A stretch of 7,904 nt of DNA from Clostridia bacterium (GCA_017454075.1 JAFTDQ010000150.1:1-7904), one strand, 5' to 3'. Shown: positions 1-6,044, counted from the stretch's first letter. The notes: generated from the letters alone by a model not told the origin. Made by a program: numbers and translations.

Positions 1-257
1 AACATATCGCAGGTCGAGATCTTGATGATGTCGTCAGTCGTGGGCTGATAGCTGTGAAGGTCGACGCCGTTATCGAGAAGCATCGTAACGTCCGCCTGAT
101 CGGCTTTATCCCCGATGATCTGCTTTACCCAGTCATATTCAGGAAAGATCGTGGTGACGATACTGAGTTTATCGCCTTTTGCCGAGGGGGTGCCGCAGCC
201 CGTTATGACGCCGGTAAGCATCATCAGGCAGAGAGTGATCGCAATTATTTTTTTCAT
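1..257 (-). CDS. znuA: Zinc ABC transporter substrate-binding lipoprotein, N-terminal 85 residues (cut by window edge)
   Basis: This is the N-terminus of an extracytoplasmic metal-binding protein of the ZnuA/AdcA family (cluster A-I), which captures Zn(II) outside the membrane and delivers it to the ZnuBC permease/ATPase. I translated it by hand from the complement. It begins MKKIIAITLC, with a hydrophobic signal and a lipobox (VITGC) that puts the lipidated Cys at residue 21. The mature part reads LSIVTTIFPEYDWVKQIIGD at residues 31-50, typical of the family. Residues 63-72 (NGVDLHSYQP) match the conserved G-x-D-x-H-x-Y-x-P segment whose His (here 68) is the first metal ligand. The start is supported by a GGAGG site at 267-271, nine bases before the ATG. 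It is probably the second cistron of the operon starting near 761. The family assignment is firm; zinc rather than manganese is inferred from the His/Cys-rich upstream gene. The other ligands and the His-rich loop lie outside the window. Confidence 0.88.
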   Translation of the reverse strand, partial: MKKIIAITLCLMMLTGVITGCGTPSAKGDKLSIVTTIFPEYDWVKQIIGDKADQADVTMLLDNGVDLHSYQPTTDDIIKISTCDM

Positions 258-272
258 AAAAAACAGCCTCCG

Positions 273-385
273 AAATTAAAACAAGAATTTGAAAATGGGC
301 ATAAAAATACAAGGAAGCCGGCGTACGCCGATAAAGTCCGCCTCAAAATGGCAGACCGCTCCCTTGTCTGATCTTGTTTTAATCC
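273..385 (-). promoter_or_regulatory. Candidate structured RNA in the leader of the zinc-binding protein gene
   Basis: Read on the minus strand, the gap between the 98-aa gene and the zinc lipoprotein gene can fold into nested helices. P1 is a perfect 12-bp pairing of 383-372 (ATTAAAACAAGA) with 286-275, extendable by two G-U pairs to 385/273. P2 pairs 367-358 (ACAAGGGAGC) with 318-309 (GCUUCCUUGU), ten pairs with one G-U. P2 encloses P3 (356-350 with 342-336, 7-nt loop, one G-U) and P4 (CGGC GUAC GCCG, 330-319), giving a three-way junction. P1 ends one base before the GGAGG site of the next gene. Its 5' strand contains the stop codon of the upstream gene, so ribosomes finishing that gene would disturb it. 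P2 is followed by AUUUUUAU, so P2-P4 could instead act as a terminator or attenuator. I recognise no known riboswitch class. The pairings are seen in the sequence; any function is inferred. Confidence 0.42.
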
Positions 386-675
386 AGAAGCTTTACTTTT
401 AAAGAGATGGGCGTCTCGCCGCGAAGAGACGCGTTATAAGCCGTAACGAGAATTACGGCGAAGCAAACCGACGCGGCTGTCGCGGCGAATGCAGCGAGCC
501 CCCCGGAAATCGTCTTCAGCGTGTTCTGACAAACCGCTATGACTGAGCAAACGCGGCAGTTTTCGCCGACGCAATTGTGGTGAGACTCGTGCGCGACTAT
601 AAACAGGGATGCCGTCACGGCGGCAAGAATCAAAGCCGCGAGGATCGCAGCCGCAAAACGGCGTTTTGTCGTCAT
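379..675 (-). CDS. Small two-helix membrane protein with His/Cys-rich loop, next to zinc transporter gene
   Basis: A 98-residue protein of unknown function. Residues about 7-28 and 59-80 are hydrophobic and probably cross the membrane. The segment between them is rich in metal-ligand residues: H29, H32, H33, C35, C40, C43 and C49, with the core HHNCVGENCRVC. The C-terminus is short and polar, ending SLKVKLLD. From memory, similar small proteins with an H-x-C-x-G-E-x-C-x-x-C motif occur beside zinc ABC transporter genes in Clostridia; I could not check this. A longer reading from 750 is open, but the ATG at 675 is preferred: it follows a GAGAGG site at a suitable distance and removes a charged, non-conserved-looking extension. 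It is the first cistron after the promoter at 768-796, and the zinc lipoprotein gene follows 121 nt downstream. A role in zinc handling or sensing at the membrane is inference from the residues and the neighbour. Confidence 0.72.
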   Translation of the reverse strand: MTTKRRFAAAILAALILAAVTASLFIVAHESHHNCVGENCRVCSVIAVCQNTLKTISGGLAAFAATAASVCFAVILVTAYNASLRGETPISLKVKLLD

Positions 676-767
676 GACAGTACCTCTCTCGTTTTTTTTC
701 GGCGAAATCCTCCGTCCCGGGGCAATCACGGATCGGTCTTTTCGTTTCAAAATCGCCGTCGGACGCT

Positions 768-796
768 ATTATAACACATGAATGTGACTAAATCAA
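768..796 (-). promoter_or_regulatory. Promoter of the zinc-uptake operon
   Basis: On the minus strand, TTGATT (796-791) is followed by a 17-bp spacer and a perfect TATAAT (773-768). The predicted start is near 761, giving a leader of about 85 nt before the ATG at 675. No other promoter-like sequence stands out between here and the two zinc-locus genes. Confidence 0.75.
775..786. promoter_or_regulatory. Palindrome inside promoter spacer, possible operator
   Basis: CACATTCATGTG is a 5+5 bp inverted repeat with a 2-bp centre, lying entirely in the 17-bp spacer of the zinc-operon promoter. A repressor bound there would block RNA polymerase. It does not match the Bacillus Zur box or the streptococcal AdcR box as I know them, so the regulator is unknown and the palindrome may be chance. 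Confidence 0.3.
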
Positions 797-802
797 GAAT
801 AA

Positions 803-826
803 AGAAAAACGGGAGCCGGTTTTTCT
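803..826. terminator. Terminator-like hairpin, possibly bidirectional
   Basis: AGAAAAAC (803-810) pairs perfectly with GTTTTTCT (819-826) around a GC-rich centre that can add two more pairs. A T-rich tract follows on both strands. It lies just upstream of the zinc-operon promoter and would stop transcription arriving from the nuclease gene side. Its stem is less GC-rich than that of the hairpin at 921-958, so it is the weaker of the two. Confidence 0.45.
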
Positions 827-920
827 CTTGTTTCCGATTGGAGTATGAATATAAAGGTGTATCCCGACGCAATCCCCGCGCACCGCGCGGCGAGGAGAGC
901 GCGAAATAACGTTTTTTCTG
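827..920. other. Spacer between two terminator hairpins, no gene seen
   Basis: No convincing coding frame, RNA gene or promoter is visible here. The stretch runs from T/A-rich to a GC-rich run (CCGCGCACCGCGCGGCG, about 878-894) that could form a small hairpin. A frame crossing it on the minus strand (929-747) has no ribosome binding site and unconvincing composition, so I left it out. Confidence 0.5.
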
Positions 921-958
921 CAAAACCAAAAGGGGGCGTGCACCCCCTTTTGGTTTTG
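921..958. terminator. Strong bidirectional terminator, 16-bp perfect stem
   Basis: The arm 921-936 (CAAAACCAAAAGGGGG) is the exact reverse complement of 943-958, with a 6-nt loop. The AAAAGGGGG...CCCCCTTTT core gives a GC stem followed by U's on either strand. It lies downstream of the 555-aa nuclease gene on the minus strand and most likely ends its transcript, or it was the original terminator of the tRNA-Ser unit before the AT-rich island arrived. Confidence 0.75.
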
Positions 959-966
959 GTTAAAGA

Positions 967-986
967 TTGCTATTTTGACAAAATAG
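967..986. repeat. Left copy of a hairpin sequence shared with the tRNA terminator
   Basis: The 16 bases TTGCTATTTTGACAAA at 967-982 occur again, inverted, at 2788-2803. With the following ATAG the copy forms a perfect 7-bp hairpin (CTATTTT GAC AAAATAG, 970-986). It sits at the left border of the AT-rich island that holds the nuclease gene. It lacks the outer CAGGGTTG/CAACCCTG arms of the right copy, so it may be a partial or decayed one. Confidence 0.6.
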
Positions 987-1043
987 AGGTTATCGTTAAT
1001 TATCGTAACGCTTTATAGGTTTTTGAAAAAACTATTAAAACTC

Positions 1044-2711
1044 TTAATCTTGACTTAAGGGCTTGGAGTATTCCCAAAAAAAACCTTTGCATTTTCGCCC
1101 TTTTTCTGAAAGGGCATAACTAACTGCGGAATGAGTTGTTCCAATTGCTTTACTAGCTTCCTTTACACTATCATAATGAGCAACAATTACTCCATGTTCA
1201 TCCAATTGAACAATTGCCTTTTTGTTTGCTTCAGAGACTCGTACTTTGGCGCAATTTGGGCAACCTTTACCAGCCACTCTAGAGGATATTACTGCTTGCC
1301 ACTCGTTGCCACATTTATCACACAACCACCAGACTTTTTTACTGCTCCCAGGCAAAACAGATTCAGGTAAACAGCTCTTGTTCCGAGAATAATTCCATTG
1401 TTTTGCCAAATCGGGATATAGTGTTTTTAAGTCGGTTAAACCAGCTGTTGGTTGTTTTCCCGAACAAAAAGGGCACCCATTTCCAGCGCTTCTATTTGAA
1501 ATTATTGCTTGCCATTCATGTCCTTGTGAGCATTTCCACCACACTCTTTTTCCGTTTCGCACCGAAATATTCTCTGGTCGTAAATCACCATTTTTTTCAT
1601 AATTCCATTCACTTGCCAAATTTGGGCGGAGCGTTTTTAAATCATTATAACCGGTCAATGTGGTATAACCGGAACAAATAGGGCATCCAATGCCTGACGT
1701 TCGAGTATATGCTGCAGCTTGCCACTCGTGTCCTTTTAAACATTTCCACCATACTTTTTTGTGCGATTTTGCACTTATTGAAAAAGGCTCAATTATGTTT
1801 TTTTCATGATTCCATTCTTTAAACAGAGACGGATTTGTTGTTGCAAGATCGTTATAACCCTTTAATACTTTTTTCCCAGAACAGTACGGACACGTTGACT
1901 TTCCCAATGTGCGCCTAGATATTGGTGCTTTCCATTCGTGACCTTTATCACAAATCCACCATACTTTTTCATTTGACGCGTAAAAAAACATAGAAGGTAT
2001 TAAGCTTTTGTTCTTTTGACAGTTCCATTCTTTCGATAATGCTGGATATAAGGATTCCAAAGATTTAGCATTGATCTCCAAATAATAATTTTCAATTATT
2101 AACGCTCTATCTCTCTCAATGTCGATTTCACTGTGTATTGGGATAATTGTTGAAAGCTGTTTTAACATATATGTAATATCATTATCGTTTGGATGTCTGC
2201 ACAGTGAAACAATATGATCGCAGTTTGAATTATCATTACTTCCTTCTCGAATTCTTATAAGGGTAATTCCCAATTCCTTGCATGCTTCATATTTCTCCTT
2301 TTCGCGTTTTTTTGAAGTTTCATTTTGATGCCAATAATATCCATCATATTCAATCCCCACCCGAAAAGAAGGAAGATAGATGTCGAGTTCTTTATTGTTA
2401 CTAAGAATATCTGTATTCCTATTACTGGCATCAGGCATCTCTTTCTTTAGATAGTAGAAAATCGCTTGTTCTGGAAAGGATGTTCTGTTCCTTGCGAAAC
2501 ATATTGGACAACCATTTCCATGAGTACGACTATAAATCTGCGCACACCATTCATGTCCATTCTTGCAAATCCACCACACTTTTTTACCGCTACCAGCAGT
2601 AACAGATGTTGGTAACAATTCCCCGTTTTTCTCGTAATTCCATTCGTTGCATAATTCTGGGAATAAAGAGGCCAAATCATTTTCCCCTTTAACAATCTTT
2701 GTCGCAGGCAT
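1044..2711 (-). CDS. Multi-zinc-finger PD-(D/E)XK nuclease with NUMOD1-like C-terminus (DUF4379 repeats)
   Basis: A 555-residue protein, probably a DNA endonuclease. Domains in order: a treble-clef zinc-finger repeat of the DUF4379 type (about 11-74; C49, H53, C68, C71); a PD-(D/E)XK/Vsr- or DUF559-like nuclease (about 77-170) with E81, D110 in ELDIYLP, E121 in GIEYDGYYWH, and H128; a linker to about 215; four more zinc-finger repeats whose first Cys residues are C254, C324, C394 and C464, exactly 70 residues apart; and a NUMOD1-like helix-turn-helix module (about 497-548, IVQLDEHGVIVAHYDSVKEA, then W546). NUMOD1 modules are known as DNA-binding parts of homing endonucleases. The start at 2711 follows AAGGAA (2728-2723), and a weak -10 (TATTAT, 2743-2738) lies upstream. 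Base use is AT-rich, unlike all neighbours, which suggests transfer. It stands alone; tRNA-Ser is upstream and a terminator downstream. The domain calls are pattern recognition. Selfish or homing behaviour is inference; restriction- or defence-related activity is the main alternative. Confidence 0.82.
   Translation of the reverse strand: MPATKIVKGENDLASLFPELCNEWNYEKNGELLPTSVTAGSGKKVWWICKNGHEWCAQIYSRTHGNGCPICFARNRTSFPEQAIFYYLKKEMPDASNRNTDILSNNKELDIYLPSFRVGIEYDGYYWHQNETSKKREKEKYEACKELGITLIRIREGSNDNSNCDHIVSLCRHPNDNDITYMLKQLSTIIPIHSEIDIERDRALIIENYYLEINAKSLESLYPALSKEWNCQKNKSLIPSMFFYASNEKVWWICDKGHEWKAPISRRTLGKSTCPYCSGKKVLKGYNDLATTNPSLFKEWNHEKNIIEPFSISAKSHKKVWWKCLKGHEWQAAAYTRTSGIGCPICSGYTTLTGYNDLKTLRPNLASEWNYEKNGDLRPENISVRNGKRVWWKCSQGHEWQAIISNRSAGNGCPFCSGKQPTAGLTDLKTLYPDLAKQWNYSRNKSCLPESVLPGSSKKVWWLCDKCGNEWQAVISSRVAGKGCPNCAKVRVSEANKKAIVQLDEHGVIVAHYDSVKEASKAIGTTHSAVSYALSEKGRKCKGFFWEYSKPLSQD
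1242..2066 (-). repeat. Four tandem ~210-bp repeats coding for zinc-finger units
   Basis: Residues 216-490 of the nuclease gene are four tandem units, each reading roughly L-x-P-x-L-x-x-E/Q-W-N ... K-x-V-W-W-x-C-x-x-G-H-E-W ... G-x-x-C-P-x-C. The leading Cys falls at 254, 324, 394 and 464, a strict 70-residue (210-bp) period. The units have diverged at the DNA level, so this is an old duplication and not a fresh array. The last unit differs: it reads CDKCGNEW, with Cys467 and Asn469 where the others have C-x-x-x-H, making a probable four-cysteine site. Confidence 0.8.
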
Positions 2712-2772
2712 CTTTATTGCTTTCCTTTCGTGGCTTTATAATACAATCTTGAATGTTTAGTGCTTATACATA

Positions 2773-2810
2773 AACAGGGTTGCTATCTTTGTCAAAATAG
2801 CAACCCTGTT
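2773..2810 (-). terminator. Terminator hairpin of tRNA-Ser; also carries the shared 16-nt repeat
   Basis: The arm 2773-2786 pairs perfectly over 14 bp with 2797-2810, and the loop can extend the stem by three A-T pairs past a bulge. On the minus strand it starts two bases after the encoded CCA of tRNA-Ser and is followed by a moderately U-rich TATGTAT, so it probably ends the tRNA transcript. The segment 2788-2803 is the inverted copy of 967-982. Confidence 0.65.
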
Positions 2811-2811
2811 C

Positions 2812-2902
2812 TGGCGGAGAAGGAGAGATTCGAACTCTCGAACCCGTTTCCGGGTTACGCGATTTCCAGTCGCGCGCGCTCGACCAACTACGCGACTTCT
2901 CC
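2812..2902 (-). tRNA. tRNA-Ser(GGA), CCA encoded
   Basis: The acceptor stem GGAGAAG (2902-2896) pairs with CTTCTCC (2822-2816), followed by discriminator G (2815) and an encoded CCA (2814-2812). The anticodon stem CGCGA/TCGCG carries the loop CTGGAAA, giving anticodon GGA, which reads UCC and UCU. The long variable arm (AACCCG GAAA CGGGTT) is the class II hallmark of tRNA-Ser. The T arm is GAGAG TTCGAAT CTCTC. All arms pair without mismatch, so it looks functional. Confidence 0.96.
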
Positions 2903-2926
2903 GTGCGCAGTCTCTACAACGGCGCT

Positions 2927-2955
2927 ATTTTACCACTTTCCGGCCGGCTTGTCAA
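2927..2955 (-). promoter_or_regulatory. Promoter of tRNA-Ser
   Basis: TTGACA (2955-2950), a 17-bp spacer and TAAAAT (2932-2927) on the minus strand. The predicted start is about 18 nt before the mature tRNA 5' end. It lies in the short gap after the uvrB stop, so the tRNA has its own transcription unit. The hexamers and spacing are the same as in the uvrB promoter. Confidence 0.85.
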
Positions 2956-2972
2956 GTGCGGCGCAAAAAAAG

Positions 2973-4970
2973 TTATTTATTCCGGTCATCCCGGGACTTT
3001 TTCATCTCCTCGATGAGGTCCCTGATATACGCCGCGCGCTCGAACTCAAGCCGCTTTGCCGCGGCCTTCATCTGAGCCGTGAGCTCCTCGACGGTATAGC
3101 TCTCCGGCGCTCGGGCCTGAGGCGCGCCCCGGCGGCCTTTGTCGCCTCCGCGCTCCTTGCCTCCCTTTTTCGGCAGACCGGTGTCGATGAGATCGCGGAC
3201 GTCCTTTATTATCGTCTCGGGCACTATTCCGTGCTCTTTGTTGAAGGCAAGCTGCTTTTCACGGCGGCGGTTCGTCTCGGTCAGGGCGTTTTTCATGGAG
3301 TTCGTCATTTCGTCGGCGTAGAGAATGACCTTTCCTCCCGCGTTGCGCGACGCCCGCCCTATCGTCTGAATGAGCGACGTCTCCGATCGGAAAAGCCCCT
3401 CCTTGTCGGCGTCGAGGATGGCGACAAGCGAGACCTCGGGGATATCTAGCCCTTCTCTCAGCAGATTTATCCCGACGAGGACGTCGAACAGCCCGAGACG
3501 GAGGTCTCTTATTATCTGCATCCTTTCGATCGTCTCGACGTTATGATGGAGATACCTGACTCTTATGAGATTGTTTTCGAGATACTCGGTGAGGTCCTCC
3601 GCCATCTTCGTCGTAAGCGTGGTGACGAGCGTGCGCTCTCCCCGCTCTGCGCGGATACGGATCTCCCCCATGACGTCGTCAACCTGTCCTTTTATCGGTC
3701 TGATCTCCACTTCCGGGTCGACAAGTCCCGTCGGACGGATGATCTGCTCCACCAGCTGCGAAGCCCTCTTTTTTTCGTATTCCGCCGGAGTGGCCGAGAC
3801 GTATATGACCTGGTTGAGCTTTGAATTGAATTCGTCGAAGAACAGCGGCCGGTTGTCGAACGCAGACGGGAGCCGGAAGCCGTATTCCACGAGACTCTCT
3901 TTCCTCGCCCTGTCCCCTCCGCTCATGCCCCTTACCTGCGGGATGGTCACGTGCGATTCGTCGACGAAAAGCAGAAAGTCGTCGGGAAAATAATCGAGCA
4001 GGGTATAGGGAGTGCTGCCCTCCGGCCTTCCCGAGAAGACCCGGGAATAGTTCTCGACTCCCGAGCAGTATCCGATCTCGCGGATCATTTCCATGTCGTA
4101 GCGGGTGCGCTCCGAGATCCTCTGCGCCTCGATGAGGCGGTTCTGCGATTTATAGTATTCGACCCGTTCCTCGAGCTCGCGTTCTATCTCGGCGAGGGCT
4201 TTCTCGCGTTTTTCGTCGGTCGTGGCGTAATGAGTCGCCGGGAATATCGGAGCGTAGCTGAGTTCCCGGATGATCTCTCCGGTCAGCCGGTCGATTTCGC
4301 TGAGGCGGTCGATCTCATCTCCGAAAAACTCGACGCGGATTATCTTTCCGTCGGAGCCGGACGGGTACACGTCGACGGTATCGCCCATCACCCTGAAACA
4401 GTTGCGCTCAAAGCCGATGTCGTTCCGGCTGTATTTGATAGAGACCAGTTTTCTCAGCAGGGCGTCGCGCTCCATCGTCATTCCCGGACGGAGGGAAATC
4501 ATAAGATTGACGTAGTCCTCGGGGGAGCCGAGACTGTAAATGCAAGATACGGAGGAAACGATTATCACGTCGCGGCGCTCAAAAAGAGCCGAGGTCGCCG
4601 AATGGCGGAGCTTGTCGATCTCGTCGTTGATGAGGGCGTCCTTCTCTATGTACATGTCCTTGCCGGGGATGTACGCCTCCGGCTGATAGTAGTCGTAGTA
4701 GGACACGAAATATTCGACCGCGTTTTCCGGGAAAAACTCCCGGAACTCCGAGCAGAGCTGCGCCGCGAGGGTCTTGTTGTGGGCGAGCACGAGGGTCGGG
4801 CGGTTCACGTTTGCTATGACGTTTGCCATCGTGAACGTCTTTCCCGAGCCGGTGACCCCGAGGAGCACCTGTTCCTTCATTCCGCTAAGCACTCCGCGGG
4901 TGAGCTTTTCTATCGCCTGCGGCTGATCGCCGGAGGGCTTGTACGGCGCTTTCAGTAAGAATCTGTCCAT
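2973..4970 (-). CDS. uvrB: Excinuclease ABC subunit B (UvrB)
   Basis: UvrB is the damage-verifying helicase-like subunit of nucleotide excision repair. It is loaded on DNA by UvrA, opens the strands at the lesion and recruits UvrC for incision. The 665-residue length is normal for the family. Visible motifs: Walker A GVTGSGKT (38-45); the damage-probing beta-hairpin [12 protein letters not shown] (91-102); the DEAD-type Walker B DESHV (337-341); [11 protein letters not shown] (505-515); the motif VI arginines in QTIGRASRN (535-543); and a C-terminal UVR domain (about 624-658) that contacts UvrC, after a basic Gly-rich linker (600-620). The start fits the family N-terminus ([20 protein letters not shown]), although I see no good Shine-Dalgarno, only purine-rich AAGAGAAC. 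It is transcribed from the promoter at 5009-5037 with a leader of about 30 nt. I found no clear LexA box. The gene looks intact. Confidence 0.98.
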   Translation of the reverse strand: MDRFLLKAPYKPSGDQPQAIEKLTRGVLSGMKEQVLLGVTGSGKTFTMANVIANVNRPTLVLAHNKTLAAQLCSEFREFFPENAVEYFVSYYDYYQPEAYIPGKDMYIEKDALINDEIDKLRHSATSALFERRDVIIVSSVSCIYSLGSPEDYVNLMISLRPGMTMERDALLRKLVSIKYSRNDIGFERNCFRVMGDTVDVYPSGSDGKIIRVEFFGDEIDRLSEIDRLTGEIIRELSYAPIFPATHYATTDEKREKALAEIERELEERVEYYKSQNRLIEAQRISERTRYDMEMIREIGYCSGVENYSRVFSGRPEGSTPYTLLDYFPDDFLLFVDESHVTIPQVRGMSGGDRARKESLVEYGFRLPSAFDNRPLFFDEFNSKLNQVIYVSATPAEYEKKRASQLVEQIIRPTGLVDPEVEIRPIKGQVDDVMGEIRIRAERGERTLVTTLTTKMAEDLTEYLENNLIRVRYLHHNVETIERMQIIRDLRLGLFDVLVGINLLREGLDIPEVSLVAILDADKEGLFRSETSLIQTIGRASRNAGGKVILYADEMTNSMKNALTETNRRREKQLAFNKEHGIVPETIIKDVRDLIDTGLPKKGGKERGGDKGRRGAPQARAPESYTVEELTAQMKAAAKRLEFERAAYIRDLIEEMKKSRDDRNK

Positions 4971-5008
4971 TTGCCGGTTCTGTTCTCTTGTTTTTCTTTT
5001 TCAGTTCT

Positions 5009-5037
5009 ATTTTATCCGAAACGGGACGCGTTGTCAA
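5009..5037 (-). promoter_or_regulatory. Promoter of uvrB
   Basis: A perfect TTGACA (5037-5032), a 17-bp spacer and TAAAAT (5014-5009) on the minus strand, directly downstream of a strong terminator. The predicted start lies about 30 nt before the uvrB ATG. Confidence 0.88.
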
Positions 5038-5048
5038 CAAGCGCTCCG

Positions 5049-5080
5049 AAAAAAAGGGCCCGGGCGTCGCGCCCGGGACC
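5049..5080 (-). terminator. Intrinsic terminator of the broken DUF4091 gene
   Basis: On the minus strand, a GC-rich stem (5080-5070 with 5066-5056, one mismatch, 3-nt CGA loop) is followed by seven T's (5055-5049). It separates the DUF4091 remnant from the uvrB promoter. Confidence 0.92.
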
Positions 5081-5107
5081 GGTATGAATTATCCTGCTGA
5101 CCTGCGG

Positions 5108-5787
5108 TCAGCGGGCGGCGCCTGACTCGACAATGTCGAACAGGGCGTTTTTGGTCTGTTCGAGTACCTCGGGGTCGGAGGTGAACTCCGAGTGCCCGGT
5201 CGTGACTTTGCTTACGTATTCCATCACGGCGTCGCGGCCGGCGATTTTCTCCGCCATCTTCATAAGCTGAAAATCCTCGATGCCGTCGCGCACGGCTTCG
5301 ATCGAGAGCGAGCCCCGGGGGTCTCCCGTGACGGGATCCCAGTACATGAGCACGCCGAGCCCCTCGTAGGTGTCTATCACGCCGGGCCGCGCCATCGGAT
5401 GATCGGCGTCTTCGTAGCCCTCCGCCCAGAAATCGAGGTATCTGTTCCGCTTTGCGGTGTGGTAGTAAAGAAATCCGTCGATATCGAGCATATACTGCTG
5501 CCAGAAAATTATGCGCTTTTCGAGCCCCGACTGGCAGGTGAGGATGTGGGACTTGTTCACGTAGTCGCCGTAGGCGGGGCCGGCGTCATACCAGAAAAGC
5601 GTGTCGCCGCGCTCTCTTCTGAGCTTGTGCATGTAGTCGCCGGGGCGTCATCCTCCGCCCGGGTCGCCGCGGCGGAGGTCTCCCCGCCCTGGCTGGCATC
5701 GCCGCCGGATCTGCACGAAGCGGTCGCGAGCACGGCAAGAAGCGCGGCCGCCGCGAAAATAATCGCAGCGAACTTTGTTTTTTTCAT
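5108..5787 (-). pseudogene. Broken DUF4091 (glycoside hydrolase-like) lipoprotein gene: signal peptide joined out of frame to C-terminal part
   Basis: Two open frames make up one damaged gene. The first starts at ATG 5787, ten bases after GGAG, and codes for a lipoprotein signal (MKKTKFAAII, then a hydrophobic run to ATASC, Cys at residue 24) and a Ser/Thr/Ala/Gly linker (GGDASQGGETSAAATRAEDD). The second, shifted by two bases, is open from about 5650 to the stop at 5108. It reads GDYMHKLRRERGDTLFWYDA, then FWQQYMLDIDGFLYYHT, then LSIEAVRDGIEDFQLMK, which I recognise as the C-terminal end of DUF4091 proteins related to family GH123. Such proteins usually run to 500 residues or more, whereas this locus could code for about 226 even if the shift were repaired, so most of the protein is missing. 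The simplest reading is an internal deletion near 5640-5655 that also changed frame. An assembly error in a draft genome is the alternative. Promoter, leader and terminator are all still present. Confidence 0.72.
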
Positions 5788-6016
5788 ATCGTCACATCTC
5801 CGTTTGTATTGAGATTCCCTGAGCAAGTTTAAGAAACCGCGATCTCAGGCAACGGAAGACCGTACCGGAAACCCTGTCATTTTCTCCTGTTTTTACAGAT
5901 TGTTGCGACGGAGGCGGGGACGTCAGCGCAGATTTCATAAACGGCTTTCTCAAACGTTTTTCCGGCTTTTTTCATCCGGTTGTGCCCCTGCAGCGCCGTA
6001 GAAACGGCTTTATCCG
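5788..6016 (-). other. Long leader (~220 nt) of the broken lipoprotein gene, with a possible short ORF
   Basis: This stretch is transcribed from the promoter at 6017-6044 and precedes the lipoprotein start at 5787. It contains a possible 32-residue frame at 5975-5877 (MKKAGKTFEKAVYEICADVP, then ending KNRRK), with a weak AGGGG site eight bases before its ATG. It also contains small hairpins such as CCTGAG/CTCAGG (about 5817-5848), with GTTT-CTT-AAAC inside. I recognise no riboswitch class and no homologue of the short frame. Confidence 0.3.
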
Positions 6017-6044
6017 ATTATAGCAGATACGGGGTTTTTTTCAA
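6017..6044 (-). promoter_or_regulatory. Promoter of the DUF4091 lipoprotein gene
   Basis: TTGAAA (6044-6039), a 16-bp spacer and TATAAT (6022-6017) on the minus strand, with an extended -10 TG (TGCTATAAT). It is divergent from the prfC promoter about 50 bp away. Confidence 0.8.

Noticed and set aside
276..302. Eight-codon frame MPIFKFLF ending just before the zinc lipoprotein ribosome site
   Set aside because: It has no Shine-Dalgarno of its own and is short enough to be chance in an A/T-rich stretch, although its stop lies within the P1 stem.
258..378. Bacillus-type Zur box upstream of the zinc lipoprotein gene
   Set aside because: The inverted repeat ATTAAAACAAGA/TCTTGTTTTAAT is split by 85 bases and does not match the Zur palindrome; RNA pairing is the better explanation.
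1242..2066. CRISPR-like or satellite repeat array
   Set aside because: The periodicity is 210 bp, in frame and diverged, and fully explained by protein repeats.
967..2803. Insertion sequence with terminal inverted repeats
   Set aside because: The inverted 16-mers are hairpin cores, one of them inside a tRNA terminator. There is no transposase and no target-site duplication that I can see.
960..2902. Integrative island attached at the tRNA-Ser 3' end
   Set aside because: No second copy of the tRNA 3' end (CTCTCCTTCTCCGCCA) is present near 900-1040 and no integrase is in the window.
3951..4958. Long plus-strand open frame opposite uvrB
   Set aside because: It lies antisense to a complete, motif-verified uvrB and its translation has no recognisable domain. 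It is a by-product of GC-rich codon use.
4971..5048. LexA/SOS box upstream of uvrB
   Set aside because: I looked for the Firmicute CGAAC-N4-GTTCG pattern around the promoter. Only loosely similar bits (CGAAAC, GAACAG) are present and none is a symmetric pair.
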